Below are positions 38,242 through 46,585 of a stretch of DNA of 64,000 nucleotides, one piece after another. Below the pieces are notes generated by a model, which saw nothing but the letters and a program-made list of their open reading frames with translations, ran no database searches and was not told where the DNA came from. The DNA comes from Aldehydirespirator sp965116965. Its GTDB lineage: Bacteria > Actinomycetota > Acidimicrobiia > Acidimicrobiales > Aldehydirespiratoraceae. The position numbers were made by a program, and so were the translations under genes. Numbering within the stretch: the stretch's first letter is position 1; each line of letters begins with the position of its first letter. The DNA is taken from assembly GCA_965116965.1 (NCBI GenBank), contig OZ220743.1, positions 3,968,001 through 4,032,000 of the forward strand, written 5' to 3'.

Positions 38242-38667
38242 TCAGTCTGGTGTGCAGGACTTGTGTTGTGCCGCTGTGTGGCGCACGGCCGCATCAGGAT
38301 CGTCTGAGAGTCGGCGCAGCGCTGCTGGCGGGCAGGATGGATGCGCCGCTGCTTTGCGGCGCACCAACGGAGATGGATCTGCAGCGAGTCGCCGCAGCAG
38401 GGATCCCGGACAGTTCGGGTCCTCAGCCGCATGACACCGGTCGTCGTCGTTGGGGCTTCGGGCCAGCTGGTCGAGCGCCTGAGCGGGATCAGGCGCTCGT
38501 TCGTTCGGGTCAGCACGGCGTTCGCGCGCCGTTGCCTCTAGTGCTTGGCGGACCTCGTCGACATCGCAGCCTGTGCTGTGGGCTATTGCCTCTGCGGACA
38601 GGGTTGGTGTCGTTCGCTTCATGCGTCGGATCGTCTTGTTGGTCGCTGCGGACTCGGTGTCGCTCAT
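38242..38667 (-). CDS. Small LRV-repeat protein (141 aa), last gene of the MoxR/VWA cassette
   Basis: The N-terminal 60 residues are a charged region with a possible helix-turn-helix-like segment (SAEAIAHSTGCDVDEVRQAL). The C-terminal part has LRV (leucine-rich variant) repeats with the pattern cons. DPNCPGSLLRRLAADPSPLV, then SCPPAALRRLSDDPDAAVRH. These are the same 24-residue repeats as in the 596-aa protein at the head of the cassette. It starts 20 bp after the stop of the VWA gene on the same strand. It may be a soluble short form of the LRV adaptor or a remnant of a longer one. Confidence 0.7.
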   Translation of the reverse strand: MSDTESAATNKTIRRMKRTTPTLSAEAIAHSTGCDVDEVRQALEATARERRADPNERAPDPAQALDQLARSPNDDDRCHAAEDPNCPGSLLRRLAADPSPLVRRKAAAHPSCPPAALRRLSDDPDAAVRHTAAQHKSCTPD

Positions 38668-38686
38668 TTGTGTTCCTCCTCGGTTT

Positions 38687-40120
38687 TCAGGTTGGGGGGT
38701 GTTCAGTGATGTTGATGGTCTGGATCCAGCCGGGGATTTGGTCGATGCGGTGCTGGTCGGTGAGGGCCGCGATGACGGTGTGTGTGCCGGGGGGTGGGGT
38801 GTGGGGCCAGGGGGTCCAGCCGTCGGTGATGACGATGATGGCGTCGGGGTTGTTCTCTGCGGCGGTGGTGATGCCTGCGGCCATGTCAGTACCGCCTGCG
38901 CCGGTGAGGGTGATGTGGTTGGGGTTGTGGATGTGTTGGTCGGTGTGGACTTCGGTGTCTACTGACAGGACTCGGATGCTGTCGCCGGGTGTGACGGTTG
39001 TGATGATGGCTTTGATCTCGGCGAGGGCTCGGCCTAGTTCGTGGGGGCTCATGGATCCCGACGTGTCGACGACGACGGTGATCGCTGGGCTGGGGCGGGT
39101 GAGCGCGGGCCGCAGGACGGGGTCGTGGGATTGTTGGCGGCGCGAGGGGCGCTGCCAGGTGTAGTCGGCGGTGCCGGTCTTGTGGTGTGCGGCTGTTCGC
39201 ACCGCGGTGGCGAGCTGTTGTTGCCAGTTGATTTGCGGGTGCAGTGTCTGGTTGGCCCAGCGTTGGAGCCCTTCGGGCACCGAGTCGGCGCCGTGGTGTT
39301 TACGGTGCTGGGTGACGGCGGTGGCGACGGCGTGTTTGAGCAGGGTCTGGTCGAGGTCGGTGAGCGGCGGGGTGTCGTCGTGGAGTTCGTGGGGGAGGTG
39401 TTGGCTGTGGCTGCCGGATCCGCAGTCGACATAGATTTCGATAGTGGTGGTGTTGTCGCGCAGGTGCTTCCAGTAGCGCTCGGCGGGCAGGCATTCGTCG
39501 AGGTCGAAGAGATCTGGCAGCAGCGCGGTGTCGTCGAGGAGGTCGTCGTAGTAGAGGTCGTCGTTGATCTCGCAGTCCGCGGCGACGTTCCACAAGATGG
39601 CGGTGGCGGCGTCGACGCCGGCGTTGCGGGCTCTTTGTGCGTGGTCGCGTAGCACGTGGTTGACGGCATGTATGAGCTCTGCGGCGGCCTGCTCGACGGT
39701 GAGGGATTCGAGGTGCTGGGAGCTGGTGTAGATGCGCCAGCCTTCGTCGATGCCTAGCCGCATCGGTGCGGCGGTCGGGACGATGGGGCATGAGAAGACG
39801 GCTTTGGAGTAGTAGGGGCGGTTGGCGGCGATCCACAGCCTGGCTGCTCGCAGGCGCCGCTGGGCCTCACCGCTGAGCCGCTGGGGCCGCCGCGGCGGCG
39901 GTGTTGGGGGTTGGGGCGTGTCTGGATCGTGATGGTGCTGTAGGACTTCGCGCTCGGTGCCGGGGTGTGGGCTGTGTGCGCCGCCCGGTTCAGCGCCGGG
40001 GTGTGGGCTGTGTGCGCCGCCGGGTCCGGCGCCGGGGTGTGGGCTGTGTGCGCCGCCGGGTCGAACTTGGCGAGGTGTGCGGTGCCGGCGGTGGCGGTGG
40101 TGGGGGTCGTGGCGGCTCAT
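38687..40120 (-). CDS. DUF2201/VWA-like metal-binding protein paired with MoxR (477 aa)
   Basis: ATG at 40120 chosen; the longer reading upstream is Arg-rich and overlaps nothing recognisable. Residues 1-70 hold three GGAHSPHPGA repeats and other His/Pro-rich sequence. The DUF2201 N-terminal part contains AAAELIHAVNHVLRDH, an H-x3-H-like helix as in zinc peptidase-type folds. The C-terminal VWA domain has a complete MIDAS: DTSGSMS near 345, then GGTDMA and VITDGW. VWA/DUF2201 proteins usually work with a MoxR-type AAA+ ATPase, which is the next gene upstream (44 bp). The expected role is assembly or activation of a client, with VWA binding the client through a metal. No signal peptide. Confidence 0.8.
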   Translation of the reverse strand: MSRHDPHHRHRRHRTPRQVRPGGAHSPHPGAGPGGAHSPHPGAEPGGAHSPHPGTEREVLQHHHDPDTPQPPTPPPRRPQRLSGEAQRRLRAARLWIAANRPYYSKAVFSCPIVPTAAPMRLGIDEGWRIYTSSQHLESLTVEQAAAELIHAVNHVLRDHAQRARNAGVDAATAILWNVAADCEINDDLYYDDLLDDTALLPDLFDLDECLPAERYWKHLRDNTTTIEIYVDCGSGSHSQHLPHELHDDTPPLTDLDQTLLKHAVATAVTQHRKHHGADSVPEGLQRWANQTLHPQINWQQQLATAVRTAAHHKTGTADYTWQRPSRRQQSHDPVLRPALTRPSPAITVVVDTSGSMSPHELGRALAEIKAIITTVTPGDSIRVLSVDTEVHTDQHIHNPNHITLTGAGGTDMAAGITTAAENNPDAIIVITDGWTPWPHTPPPGTHTVIAALTDQHRIDQIPGWIQTINITEHPPT

Positions 40121-40164
40121 GGCGTCTGCGCTGCGGGATGTCGGGTCGTGTGGATGTTTGGGGG

Positions 40165-41307
40165 TTATGTGTCGGGGTCGAGGAGGCCGGCGTCGGTGAG
40201 GATCTCGGCGAAGATCTCGTGTCCGGGCGGCAGAGCCACCGCGGCGGGTCTGGTGCGGGCGAGGCGCATCGCAGCCGACGCGGCGACGTCGGGGGCTCCG
40301 CAGCCCGCGGCGACGATGCACACCTTGAACGCGTCGCGCCAGGCTTTGGGATCCGCGGCAGCGGCGACCACGACGGCGTCGAGCGCGGCGAGTTGTTGGT
40401 CTGTGCGGGACAGTTCACCGAACGCGGCGGGATGTGCGAGCAGTTCTTTGGGGTCGGGCAGGTCGAGGTTGCGCAGATAGGCCAGGTACTCAGCCGCGGC
40501 GCCTTCTCCCACCAGCGCGCATGCCAGCAGCAGGCGCACGTCGTCGGACACTTCGGTGGTGTCGGCGATGGCGAGACAGTCCGCGAGGCGTTCCCATGAC
40601 CTTGGCGAGGGCCAGCCCCGCACCTCGGTGCCGTTGGAGGGGACTTCGCACAACAGGTTCGGGCGGGCGTCGAGGAACGATGTCTGGAGCCATTTGATGA
40701 TCTCGACGCTGTAGGGGTCCACCGCGGACGGGTCGATGTCGGCGGGTGTGGGGTCGGGCCACCCGGTGAGGTAGCCGGTCTTCCAGTCGTTGACGCTGAC
40801 GGGCCAGTCGAGGTGCGCGAACCGGTTCGCCAACGGTGCGGAGAGGTCCCAGGCGGCGCTGTTGTGCGCCGGCGGGTTGGCCGCAGCCGCGAACCGCACC
40901 TCGCTGCCAAGGTCGAGGTCGCCGACGCGGCCGTCCAACACGACACGCATCAGCGCGTTCTGGGTGGCGGGCGCGGCGGTGTTGATCTCATCGAAGAACA
41001 CCAGCGACACCCCGTCACATCCCGCTGCGGTGTGGGCCCAGGCGGGAGGCTCGAACACCACACCGGATGCGGTGCGCACCGGCAGCCCCGAGAAGTCAGT
41101 CGGGTCATGGATCGACGCGATCACCGACACCGTGGGCCATCCGGCTTGTTGTGCGAACGCCTCGATAGTGCGGGTCTTGCCGGTGCCGGGGTCGCCCCAC
41201 AACAGCACCGGAATGTTCGCGGACAGCAGGATCTGCATCGCGACGAGAGTGTCGCCCTGGGTGGGGCCCGCCGTAGTGGGCGGACTGGGTTGTGTGGTCG
41301 CAGCCAT
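40165..41307 (-). CDS. MoxR-family AAA+ ATPase (380 aa)
   Basis: Walker A GDPGTGKT (38-45), Walker B SLVFFDEINTA (101-111), sensor 1 AAAANPPAHN near 138, and an arginine-finger-type segment (LANRFAHLDWP). This is a complete MoxR-type AAA+ module, with a helical C-terminal region of about 170 residues. MoxR ATPases act as chaperones that remodel a VWA partner or insert metals; the adjacent VWA/DUF2201 protein is the obvious partner. The gene follows the LRV protein by 62 bp on the same strand and is the second gene of the cassette. No transmembrane segment is present, so the complex is cytoplasmic. Confidence 0.85.
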   Translation of the reverse strand: MAATTQPSPPTTAGPTQGDTLVAMQILLSANIPVLLWGDPGTGKTRTIEAFAQQAGWPTVSVIASIHDPTDFSGLPVRTASGVVFEPPAWAHTAAGCDGVSLVFFDEINTAAPATQNALMRVVLDGRVGDLDLGSEVRFAAAANPPAHNSAAWDLSAPLANRFAHLDWPVSVNDWKTGYLTGWPDPTPADIDPSAVDPYSVEIIKWLQTSFLDARPNLLCEVPSNGTEVRGWPSPRSWERLADCLAIADTTEVSDDVRLLLACALVGEGAAAEYLAYLRNLDLPDPKELLAHPAAFGELSRTDQQLAALDAVVVAAAADPKAWRDAFKVCIVAAGCGAPDVAASAAMRLARTRPAAVALPPGHEIFAEILTDAGLLDPDT

Positions 41308-41369
41308 CGTCAGATCCCTTTCTCAGTCGAGGGTGTGCGCTCCGGTGTGGGCGCCCGTGTTTGGGCGTG

Positions 41370-43160
41370 TCATCTGGCGTCGTACGGGGATGCGGCGCCG
41401 GCCGCGGTGCGGGCGGGGGCGTCGGCTGGGGTGTCGGATGGGGCGGGGTCGCGGGTGCGGCGCCGAGAGGCTGCGGTGTGGGTGCGGCGGCGGCCGGTCT
41501 CGGCTGCGGAGGCGGCGCGTACCCAGTAGTCGACGTCGCGGCTGAGGGTGTCCAGCACCGGCTGCGGGGTGCGGTGGTTGTGGCACACGCAGCACCGCAC
41601 GTCGCGGTCGTCGTCGGTGGCGAGCTTGCGCAGCAGTCTTGGCGAGGTGTTGGGGTGCAGCGCGACACCGGCGCGCACCGCGTGGTCCTCATGGGCTGCC
41701 AGGGTGCCGAGCTCGCTGCGGGGCATGTTGGTGTTCTGTGCGGCTGAGCTGCTGACGTCGGGGTCCTTGTCGCCGGTGAGGCCCAGCAGCGTCTCGACCG
41801 GCGCCGCGGTGTTGGAGGCGAGGCAGTGACGTACCCACCAGTAGTCGTCTGCGGCCAACGCTTCGAGCACCCCCGGTGGTGTGTGGGGGTGGAATGCGGC
41901 TGCGGCGCGCACCTCTCCGCAGTCGTCTGTGGCCAGCAGCTCCAGCACCTGCGGCGGGGTCTGCTCGTTGTGCGCGACACCCTGTCGCACCTCAATCTTG
42001 GGATCAGTGGCCAGCACAGCCAATGCGTCGGCTCCGATCGGGCGTGCGGCAACCTCGGCGCGCACCCGTTTGGCCCGGTCACCCACACACGCGGCGACAG
42101 GCTCCAGCGGAGTGTTGGCGTTGGCGGCGGCCGCGGCGCGCACCTGCGAGAACCGGTCTGCCAGCAGCGCCTCAAGCACCTGCGGTGACGTAGAGGGGTT
42201 GGCTGCGACGTTTCGGCGCACCCACACGTCGGGATCCTCTGCCAGGGTCTCCAACAGCCGCGCCGGTGCCGCCTCGGCGTGCGCCACCGCGGAGCGCACC
42301 TGAGACGACTCGTCACCGCACAGCCGCCGCAGCGCCGATGTCGGCACCTTCGGGTGCCACGCGGCCACATTGCGCACCTCCCAGTCACGACTGCGGGCCA
42401 GCACACCCAACAGCGCTGGTCTGGCCCGGTGGTTCTGGGCTGCCCGCAACCCGGGGTGCCCGGCGCCGATTGTGGGCTGCGCCAGACGGCCCAGCATCCG
42501 AGCCGGCGTGCTGGGATTCGATGCGATCAGGTCTGTGACCTCGACGTCGCCATAGTGGTCCTCGACGATCCATTCGAGCACCGTGCGCGACACCGCTGGG
42601 TCAGACGCCGCGGCCATAGCCGACAGCCGCGGGTCGCGGTGGCCGGCGAGTCGTTCCCAGAACACCGCCGGCATCTCCGACATCCAATGGGTGTCGCGAT
42701 CGGAGGTCCGCCATCTGTGGTGATGGGGCACATGCCATGACCACCAGCCCGCCCCCGGCAACAGGCCCCGCACCAGATTCGAATCCAGCCGCGCCGCCAG
42801 CGCATGTCCCAGCCAACGCGACAGGCCCTCGTCGTTCGCCGACACGCACGCGAACGCGGCCGCTCCGCACAGCTCCGCGGGCACATGCACCCGCCACAGC
42901 CGCTCAGGCTCCGCAGCCGCGATCACCGACAGCCGGTCGTTCAACCACCTCACATCAGCCGGCTCCACCAGACCCGCCTCCAGCGTCGCCGCCAACGCCC
43001 GCAACCTCCCCAGCGCGCCGCGCACCCCACACAGCGCCTCCAACAGACGCACCTCGGCCTCATTGGCGACCACCCAGCCGCCGTCGCCGAGCTCCAACAC
43101 GCCGCGCGCGCCGCCAACCGACACCACCCGGCGAAGCCTCCGGCCGCTCACCGCGCACAC
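41370..43160 (-). CDS. LRV/HEAT-like repeat protein (596 aa), first gene of the MoxR/VWA cassette
   Basis: GTG start. Residues 1-200 are a unique domain. From about 200 to 540 there are about 13 repeats of 24 residues, for example DPDVWVRRNVAANPSTSPQV followed by LEALLADRF, with conserved V(R/K)xxVAxN, Pro and LxxLAxD positions. This is the LRV pattern, which forms a superhelix for protein or nucleic-acid binding. The C-terminal 50 residues are Arg/Thr-rich and disordered. It is transcribed leftward, divergent from the HTH gene at 43372, with the palindromic operator in between. It probably acts as target-recognition or adaptor protein for the MoxR/VWA pair. Function is inferred from repeats and context. 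Confidence 0.75.
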   Translation of the reverse strand: MCAVSGRRLRRVVSVGGARGVLELGDGGWVVANEAEVRLLEALCGVRGALGRLRALAATLEAGLVEPADVRWLNDRLSVIAAAEPERLWRVHVPAELCGAAAFACVSANDEGLSRWLGHALAARLDSNLVRGLLPGAGWWSWHVPHHHRWRTSDRDTHWMSEMPAVFWERLAGHRDPRLSAMAAASDPAVSRTVLEWIVEDHYGDVEVTDLIASNPSTPARMLGRLAQPTIGAGHPGLRAAQNHRARPALLGVLARSRDWEVRNVAAWHPKVPTSALRRLCGDESSQVRSAVAHAEAAPARLLETLAEDPDVWVRRNVAANPSTSPQVLEALLADRFSQVRAAAAANANTPLEPVAACVGDRAKRVRAEVAARPIGADALAVLATDPKIEVRQGVAHNEQTPPQVLELLATDDCGEVRAAAAFHPHTPPGVLEALAADDYWWVRHCLASNTAAPVETLLGLTGDKDPDVSSSAAQNTNMPRSELGTLAAHEDHAVRAGVALHPNTSPRLLRKLATDDDRDVRCCVCHNHRTPQPVLDTLSRDVDYWVRAASAAETGRRRTHTAASRRRTRDPAPSDTPADAPARTAAGAASPYDAR

Positions 43161-43283
43161 CCCCGAAACCGGCTGCGGCGCGCGCGTCGCCGGCGGTGCG
43201 CCTGTGCGTCGCTCCGGCCCGACACCCGTCGCGCCGTCCGCCGCGCAGGCCCGACACCCGACCGGGATCTATATTCCCAGAAC

Positions 43284-43299
43284 ATCAGCATATGCTGAT
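43284..43299. promoter_or_regulatory. Perfect 16-bp palindrome, operator of the divergent HTH/LRV promoters
   Basis: ATCAGCATATGCTGAT is self-complementary across all 16 bases, in an unusually AT-rich island of an otherwise very GC-rich region. TGATTATAC immediately after it resembles a -10 element for the rightward HTH gene; on the opposite strand, the GAATATAGAT just beyond it resembles a -10 for the leftward LRV gene. A dimeric HTH repressor bound here would cover both promoters. Confidence 0.7.
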
Positions 43300-43371
43300 T
43301 ATACGTGCACCGGGTCCCGGCGCCACCATGGAACACCCCCGAACCCCCCGCGGCGGGTACTGTCACCTGTC

Positions 43372-43704
43372 GTGGCGCCCAAGGCCCCCAGCGGCCCGCA
43401 TGGCAAGTACCGGCGGCTCAAGCTGCGCAGCCAACCCAAAGACCACCTCATCGCGGGCCACGCCTGGCCCCACGGACGCCTCACCCCGGCCGCGCCCAAA
43501 GAGGCCCGCCTGGTCCAAGAGCTCGTCAAACGCCTCAAAGAAGCCGTCGCGGACCGCAGCCTCGAGGAGATCGAACACCTAAGCGGAGTCAACAAGACCT
43601 CCATCAGCCGCCTGCTGAGAGGCGAGTCATGGGGCACGCTGCCCGTCATCGCCCGACTCGAACACATCCTCGACACCGACCTCTGGGGCAACGAACACCG
43701 ATAA
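43372..43704 (+). CDS. XRE-type helix-turn-helix regulator (110 aa)
   Basis: GTG at 43372 is the first start after the palindrome. The N-terminal half is basic and Lys/Arg/Gly-rich (APKAPSGPHGKYRRLKLRSQ). Residues 50-105 read LVKRLKEAVADRSLEEIEHL, then SGVNKTSISRLLRGESWG and RLEHILDTDLWG, the helix-turn-helix of the Cro/C1/XRE class with a trailing scaffold helix. It is divergent from the LRV-MoxR-VWA cassette and separated from it by a perfect palindrome, so autoregulation and repression of the cassette is the likely role. Followed at once by the 19-bp tandem array, which begins 2 bp after its stop. Confidence 0.8.
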   Translation: MAPKAPSGPHGKYRRLKLRSQPKDHLIAGHAWPHGRLTPAAPKEARLVQELVKRLKEAVADRSLEEIEHLSGVNKTSISRLLRGESWGTLPVIARLEHILDTDLWGNEHR

Positions 43705-43705
43705 G

Positions 43706-43819
43706 CCCCACCATCGGGCAGCATCCCCACCATCGGGCAGCATCCCCACCATCGGGCAGCATCCCCACCATCGGGCAGCATCCCCACCATCGGGCAGCAT
43801 CCCCACCATCGGGCAGCAG
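43706..43819. repeat. Six-copy 19-bp tandem array (iteron-like)
   Basis: Six contiguous copies of CCCCACCATCGGGCAGCAT, nearly perfect; starts at 43706, 43725, 43744, 43763, 43782 and 43801. The unit is not a multiple of three, so it is not coding. Length and copy number are typical of iterons or regulator-binding arrays. Confidence 0.85.
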
Positions 43820-43862
43820 CCGCGGGCGACCAACCGGCAGCGGCCGTCCGTACCTTTGGCGT

Positions 43863-44030
43863 GTATGCGCAACCGCGCGGCGTGCGTTTGCAACGGCCCG
43901 GCGGGTATACGCAACCGCTCGGCGGGTATACACAACGGCCCGGCGGGTATACGCAACCGGTCGGCGGGTATACACAACCGCTCGGCGGGTATACGCAACC
44001 GGTCGGCGGGTATACGCAACCTCTGGGGGC
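43863..44030. repeat. Eight-unit 21-bp tandem array with GTATAC core (iteron-like)
   Basis: Units recur every 21 bp; the palindromic hexamer GTATAC lies at 43905, 43926, 43947, 43968, 43989 and 44010, with two degenerate units (43863, 43884) ahead. The unit is CGGCGGGTATACGCAACC plus three variable bases. A 21-bp period is two DNA turns, so every GTATAC faces the same side of the helix. 44031-44219 shows no supported gene. Confidence 0.85.
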
Positions 44031-44219
44031 AGGACGGCAACCGGGGGTGGTATCGCCCCCGAGATCGCTGCGATGATGCTGTCCGCGGTGCGCTCTGAGA
44101 TTCCCGCCGTGGTGGTGGACGGCGATTCCACGCGGCATGGCCCTACGTGTGGGCTCTTCGGGGTCGCGACGCAGCCGAGACCGGGTGGCCGACACTGGTT
44201 TGGTGTTCGCTGTGGTTGG

Positions 44220-45588
44220 CTATGTGTGTGTCACGTCGATGTCGGCGCCGAGCTGTGTGAACTTGTCCAGGACGCTGTCGTAGCCGCGTTCGAGGTGGTG
44301 CACCCCTGACCGCAGGCTGTCGCCTGTGGCTGTCACCGCGGCGACGGCGAGCCCGAACCCGGCGCGGATGTCTTCCATGACGACTTCGGTGCCGTGGATC
44401 TCAGTCGGTCCGGCCACCAGCGCGGAGTGGCGGTGCCGGCCGGCGCCGAACCGGCAGCCGTTGGCGCCGAGGCAGCCGTTGAAGAGCTGGACGGTGGCGC
44501 CCATGTTGTTGAGCTGCTGGGTGCAGCCGAGACGGTCCTCGAAGACCGTCTCATACACCGCCGACACGCCGTTGGCTCAGGTGAGCGCGGCGGCCAGAGG
44601 CGGCTGCCAGTCGGTGGCGAACCCCGGGTAGGGGCCCGTGGAGATTCGCGATCGGATCGAGGCCTGTGGGGGCTTCTGCTTCGATGCGGCCGTCGGCGTC
44701 GATGGTGACCGTCGCTGCGAGGCGTCGCATCAGCGCGATCGCAGGCGACACGCGGCTCGGGTCACAGCCAACGACCGCGACCTTGCCTTGGGTCGCGTTC
44801 GCGGCCGCGAGGTAGGAGAACGCTTCGACGCGGTGGCCTGCGATGTGCTGGCGGCTGGGCTGGAGGCGTTGCACGCCGTCTATGACGTAGCGCCCGTCCC
44901 TCGGCGGGTTCGATGATGGCGCCCATGGGTTGCAGGAACTGGATCAGCTCCTGTATCTCGGGCTCGACCGCGGCGTTGTGCAACACGGTGCGGCCCTCAG
45001 CTCTCACCGCGGCCAACAGCACCGTCTCGGTGGCTCCGACGCTGGGATACGGCAGCGTGACGTCGGCGCCGTGCGGCTCTCCCTGTGCGCTGATGCCGTC
45101 GCTGTCCACCGTCACGTGCGCGCCCGTCGCGGTGAGCGCGTCGCGATGGAAGTCCACGGGCCGCAGCCCGATCCCGTCGCCGCCCGCCACAGGCACCCGG
45201 GCCTCCCCGAAGCGGTGCAACAGCACCGGCAGACACAGAATCGGCATGCAGGCTCACCAGCGTCGATGCGTCCACCACCCCACGGCCCGACCCGACCGCC
45301 ACGCCCGCGCCGACGGCCGCGAGCACGGCTGCGGTCACGCGGCACATCAGCGCCGGCGGGCACGTTGTCGAACTCGCAGACGCCGTCGGTCAGGCACGCC
45401 GCGATCATCAGCTTCGTGACGGCGTTCCTAGCGCCCGCAACGACAACAGTCCCCGCCAGCGAGACGCTGGAGCGCGCATACCAGATGCGGTCCCGTGTCG
45501 CCGCGAACTCCTCGACCAGCGCCGACTCCAACCCCCGAGAACCCTCCTCGGAGCCACCCGCAGCGGGGGCGGCGCGACGGCGGGCCAA
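44220..45588 (-). pseudogene. MurA-like enolpyruvyl transferase pseudogene
   Basis: Fragments of one protein in several frames. The 5' part gives SVSLAGTVVVAGARNAVTKL then AACLTDGVCEFDNVP, the MurA N-terminus with its conserved Asn-Ala region. The middle gives LPVLLHRFGEARVPVAGGDG, then TLPYPSVGATETVLLAAVRA and PEIQELIQFLQPMGA. The 3' part gives TEIHGTEVVMEDIRAGFGLA. Together they cover the enolpyruvyl transferase fold in order, but at least three frameshifts separate them. It cannot make a working enzyme. A functional murA is presumably elsewhere. Confidence 0.75.
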
Positions 45589-45924
45589 TGGGCCCCGGAA
45601 GCTACCCCAGATCGCGGCGGCGACCTGAACGGCCCGCCAGGGAGCAGACCCTTCATGAGACCGGGCCAGGATGCGTCTCGTGACCGAACTCGGGCCGGCT
45701 GCCGATCCCGCGTCGCGACATGCTCAGATGGACGGCGCGCGGCGAACAACCCGACCAAGACCGCAGACTCCTCCACAACAGAATGAAACAACTCACAGCC
45801 ACCTTCGACGACACGAACCGGGCCCCTGCGGCCCCGGCAGCATCGCTTGTGCCTCAACAGCGCCAGCGTGAGCACACCGCTTGACGATGCCCACAGCTTT
45901 TGGCAACGAGCAGCTGGTCGCGGC
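45589..45924. other. 336-bp stretch without a recognised gene
   Basis: GC-rich sequence between the MurA-like pseudogene and the first HicB-like gene. No gene, repeat or RNA is supported. Confidence 0.4.
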
Positions 45925-46272
45925 CTATCGGGTGTCGGTGCGGCTGGGCAGCGTTGGTAGATCCTGCCCGAACACGACACTGAAGTAGGCCCAGCCGAAC
46001 AGGACCGAGCGCATCTCGTCGATCGCTTCCTGTTCGCTGTAGCCGCACGCGATGGCTCCCCGCGCCGGTGCACACAGCGCGACGAAGCCCTTCGGGTCGT
46101 CGATCTGTTCCACCGCGGTGTGCGGGTGCGCACGGTCGACCCATTCGTGGATGAGACCTTCCTGGTCTCGAGGCAGCCCGGTGGTCGTGCCGTAGCGGAC
46201 GCGGCCCACCCACCGCCGAAGCCTGAGCGCCACCGATGCTCGCAGCTGTCGCCACGAGTGCCTCAAACTCAC
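45925..46272 (-). CDS. Small HicB-like protein (115 aa)
   Basis: The C-terminal half reads GFVALCAPARGAIACGYSEQ followed by EAIDEMRSVL, then FGQDLPTLP. This matches the HicB/UPF0150 pattern of a beta-strand pair, a Gly turn, T/S-x-x-EA helix and a final x-(I/L)-P. The first 50 residues are basic and may be an upstream extension; the true start could be further in. There is no recognisable HicA toxin beside it. The adjacent gene on the same strand has the same pattern, so two paralogous HicB-like proteins lie in tandem. Without a toxin they may be orphan antitoxins or substrate-binding proteins. Confidence 0.45.
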   Translation of the reverse strand: MSLRHSWRQLRASVALRLRRWVGRVRYGTTTGLPRDQEGLIHEWVDRAHPHTAVEQIDDPKGFVALCAPARGAIACGYSEQEAIDEMRSVLFGWAYFSVVFGQDLPTLPSRTDTR

Positions 46273-46315
46273 AAGCCGCCTGTGACGCGGGCCCAGCTAG
46301 CACCCACACCCAGCA

Positions 46316-46585
46316 CTACGGCCCCCGCGGATCGGGTATCGGGTCGCCGCGCCCTTGGAGCATCCCGATCGCTTCTCCGACGATCACGCGGATCCCTCGC
46401 TCAGCGGCTTGCCTGTCGGCGTCCAGCCAACCCACCTGCGGGCCGAACTCCTCGCAGACGCCCACCCACTCCCGATCGGGTCCAAACCACAAGACCCCTG
46501 CAGGCGCACCGGTCATCACCAGCCACAACGACATCCGATACCGAACCAGGACATCGACTGCCTGCACCCCATGACAGCCCCCCAA
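46316..46585 (-). CDS. Second small HicB-like protein (89 aa)
   Basis: Reading begins MGGCHGVQAV; internal ATGs at 46534 and 46516 are alternative starts. EWVGVCEEFGPQVGWLDADR, then QAAERGIRVIVGEA and GRGDPIPDP, again gives the HicB-type fold pattern ending in I-P-x-P. It precedes the other HicB-like gene by 43 bp. The residues between the strands differ, so the pair is ancient or fast-evolving. No HicA-like ORF was found on either strand within 1 kb. Confidence 0.4.
   Translation of the reverse strand: MGGCHGVQAVDVLVRYRMSLWLVMTGAPAGVLWFGPDREWVGVCEEFGPQVGWLDADRQAAERGIRVIVGEAIGMLQGRGDPIPDPRGP

Noticed and set aside
38154..39164. 336-aa plus-strand reading
   Set aside because: Antisense to the small LRV gene and VWA gene; no coding features of its own.
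44031..44219. Replication initiator gene next to the iteron arrays
   Set aside because: No Rep-type domain or intact frame is visible; the short minus-strand reading over the arrays simply translates the repeats.
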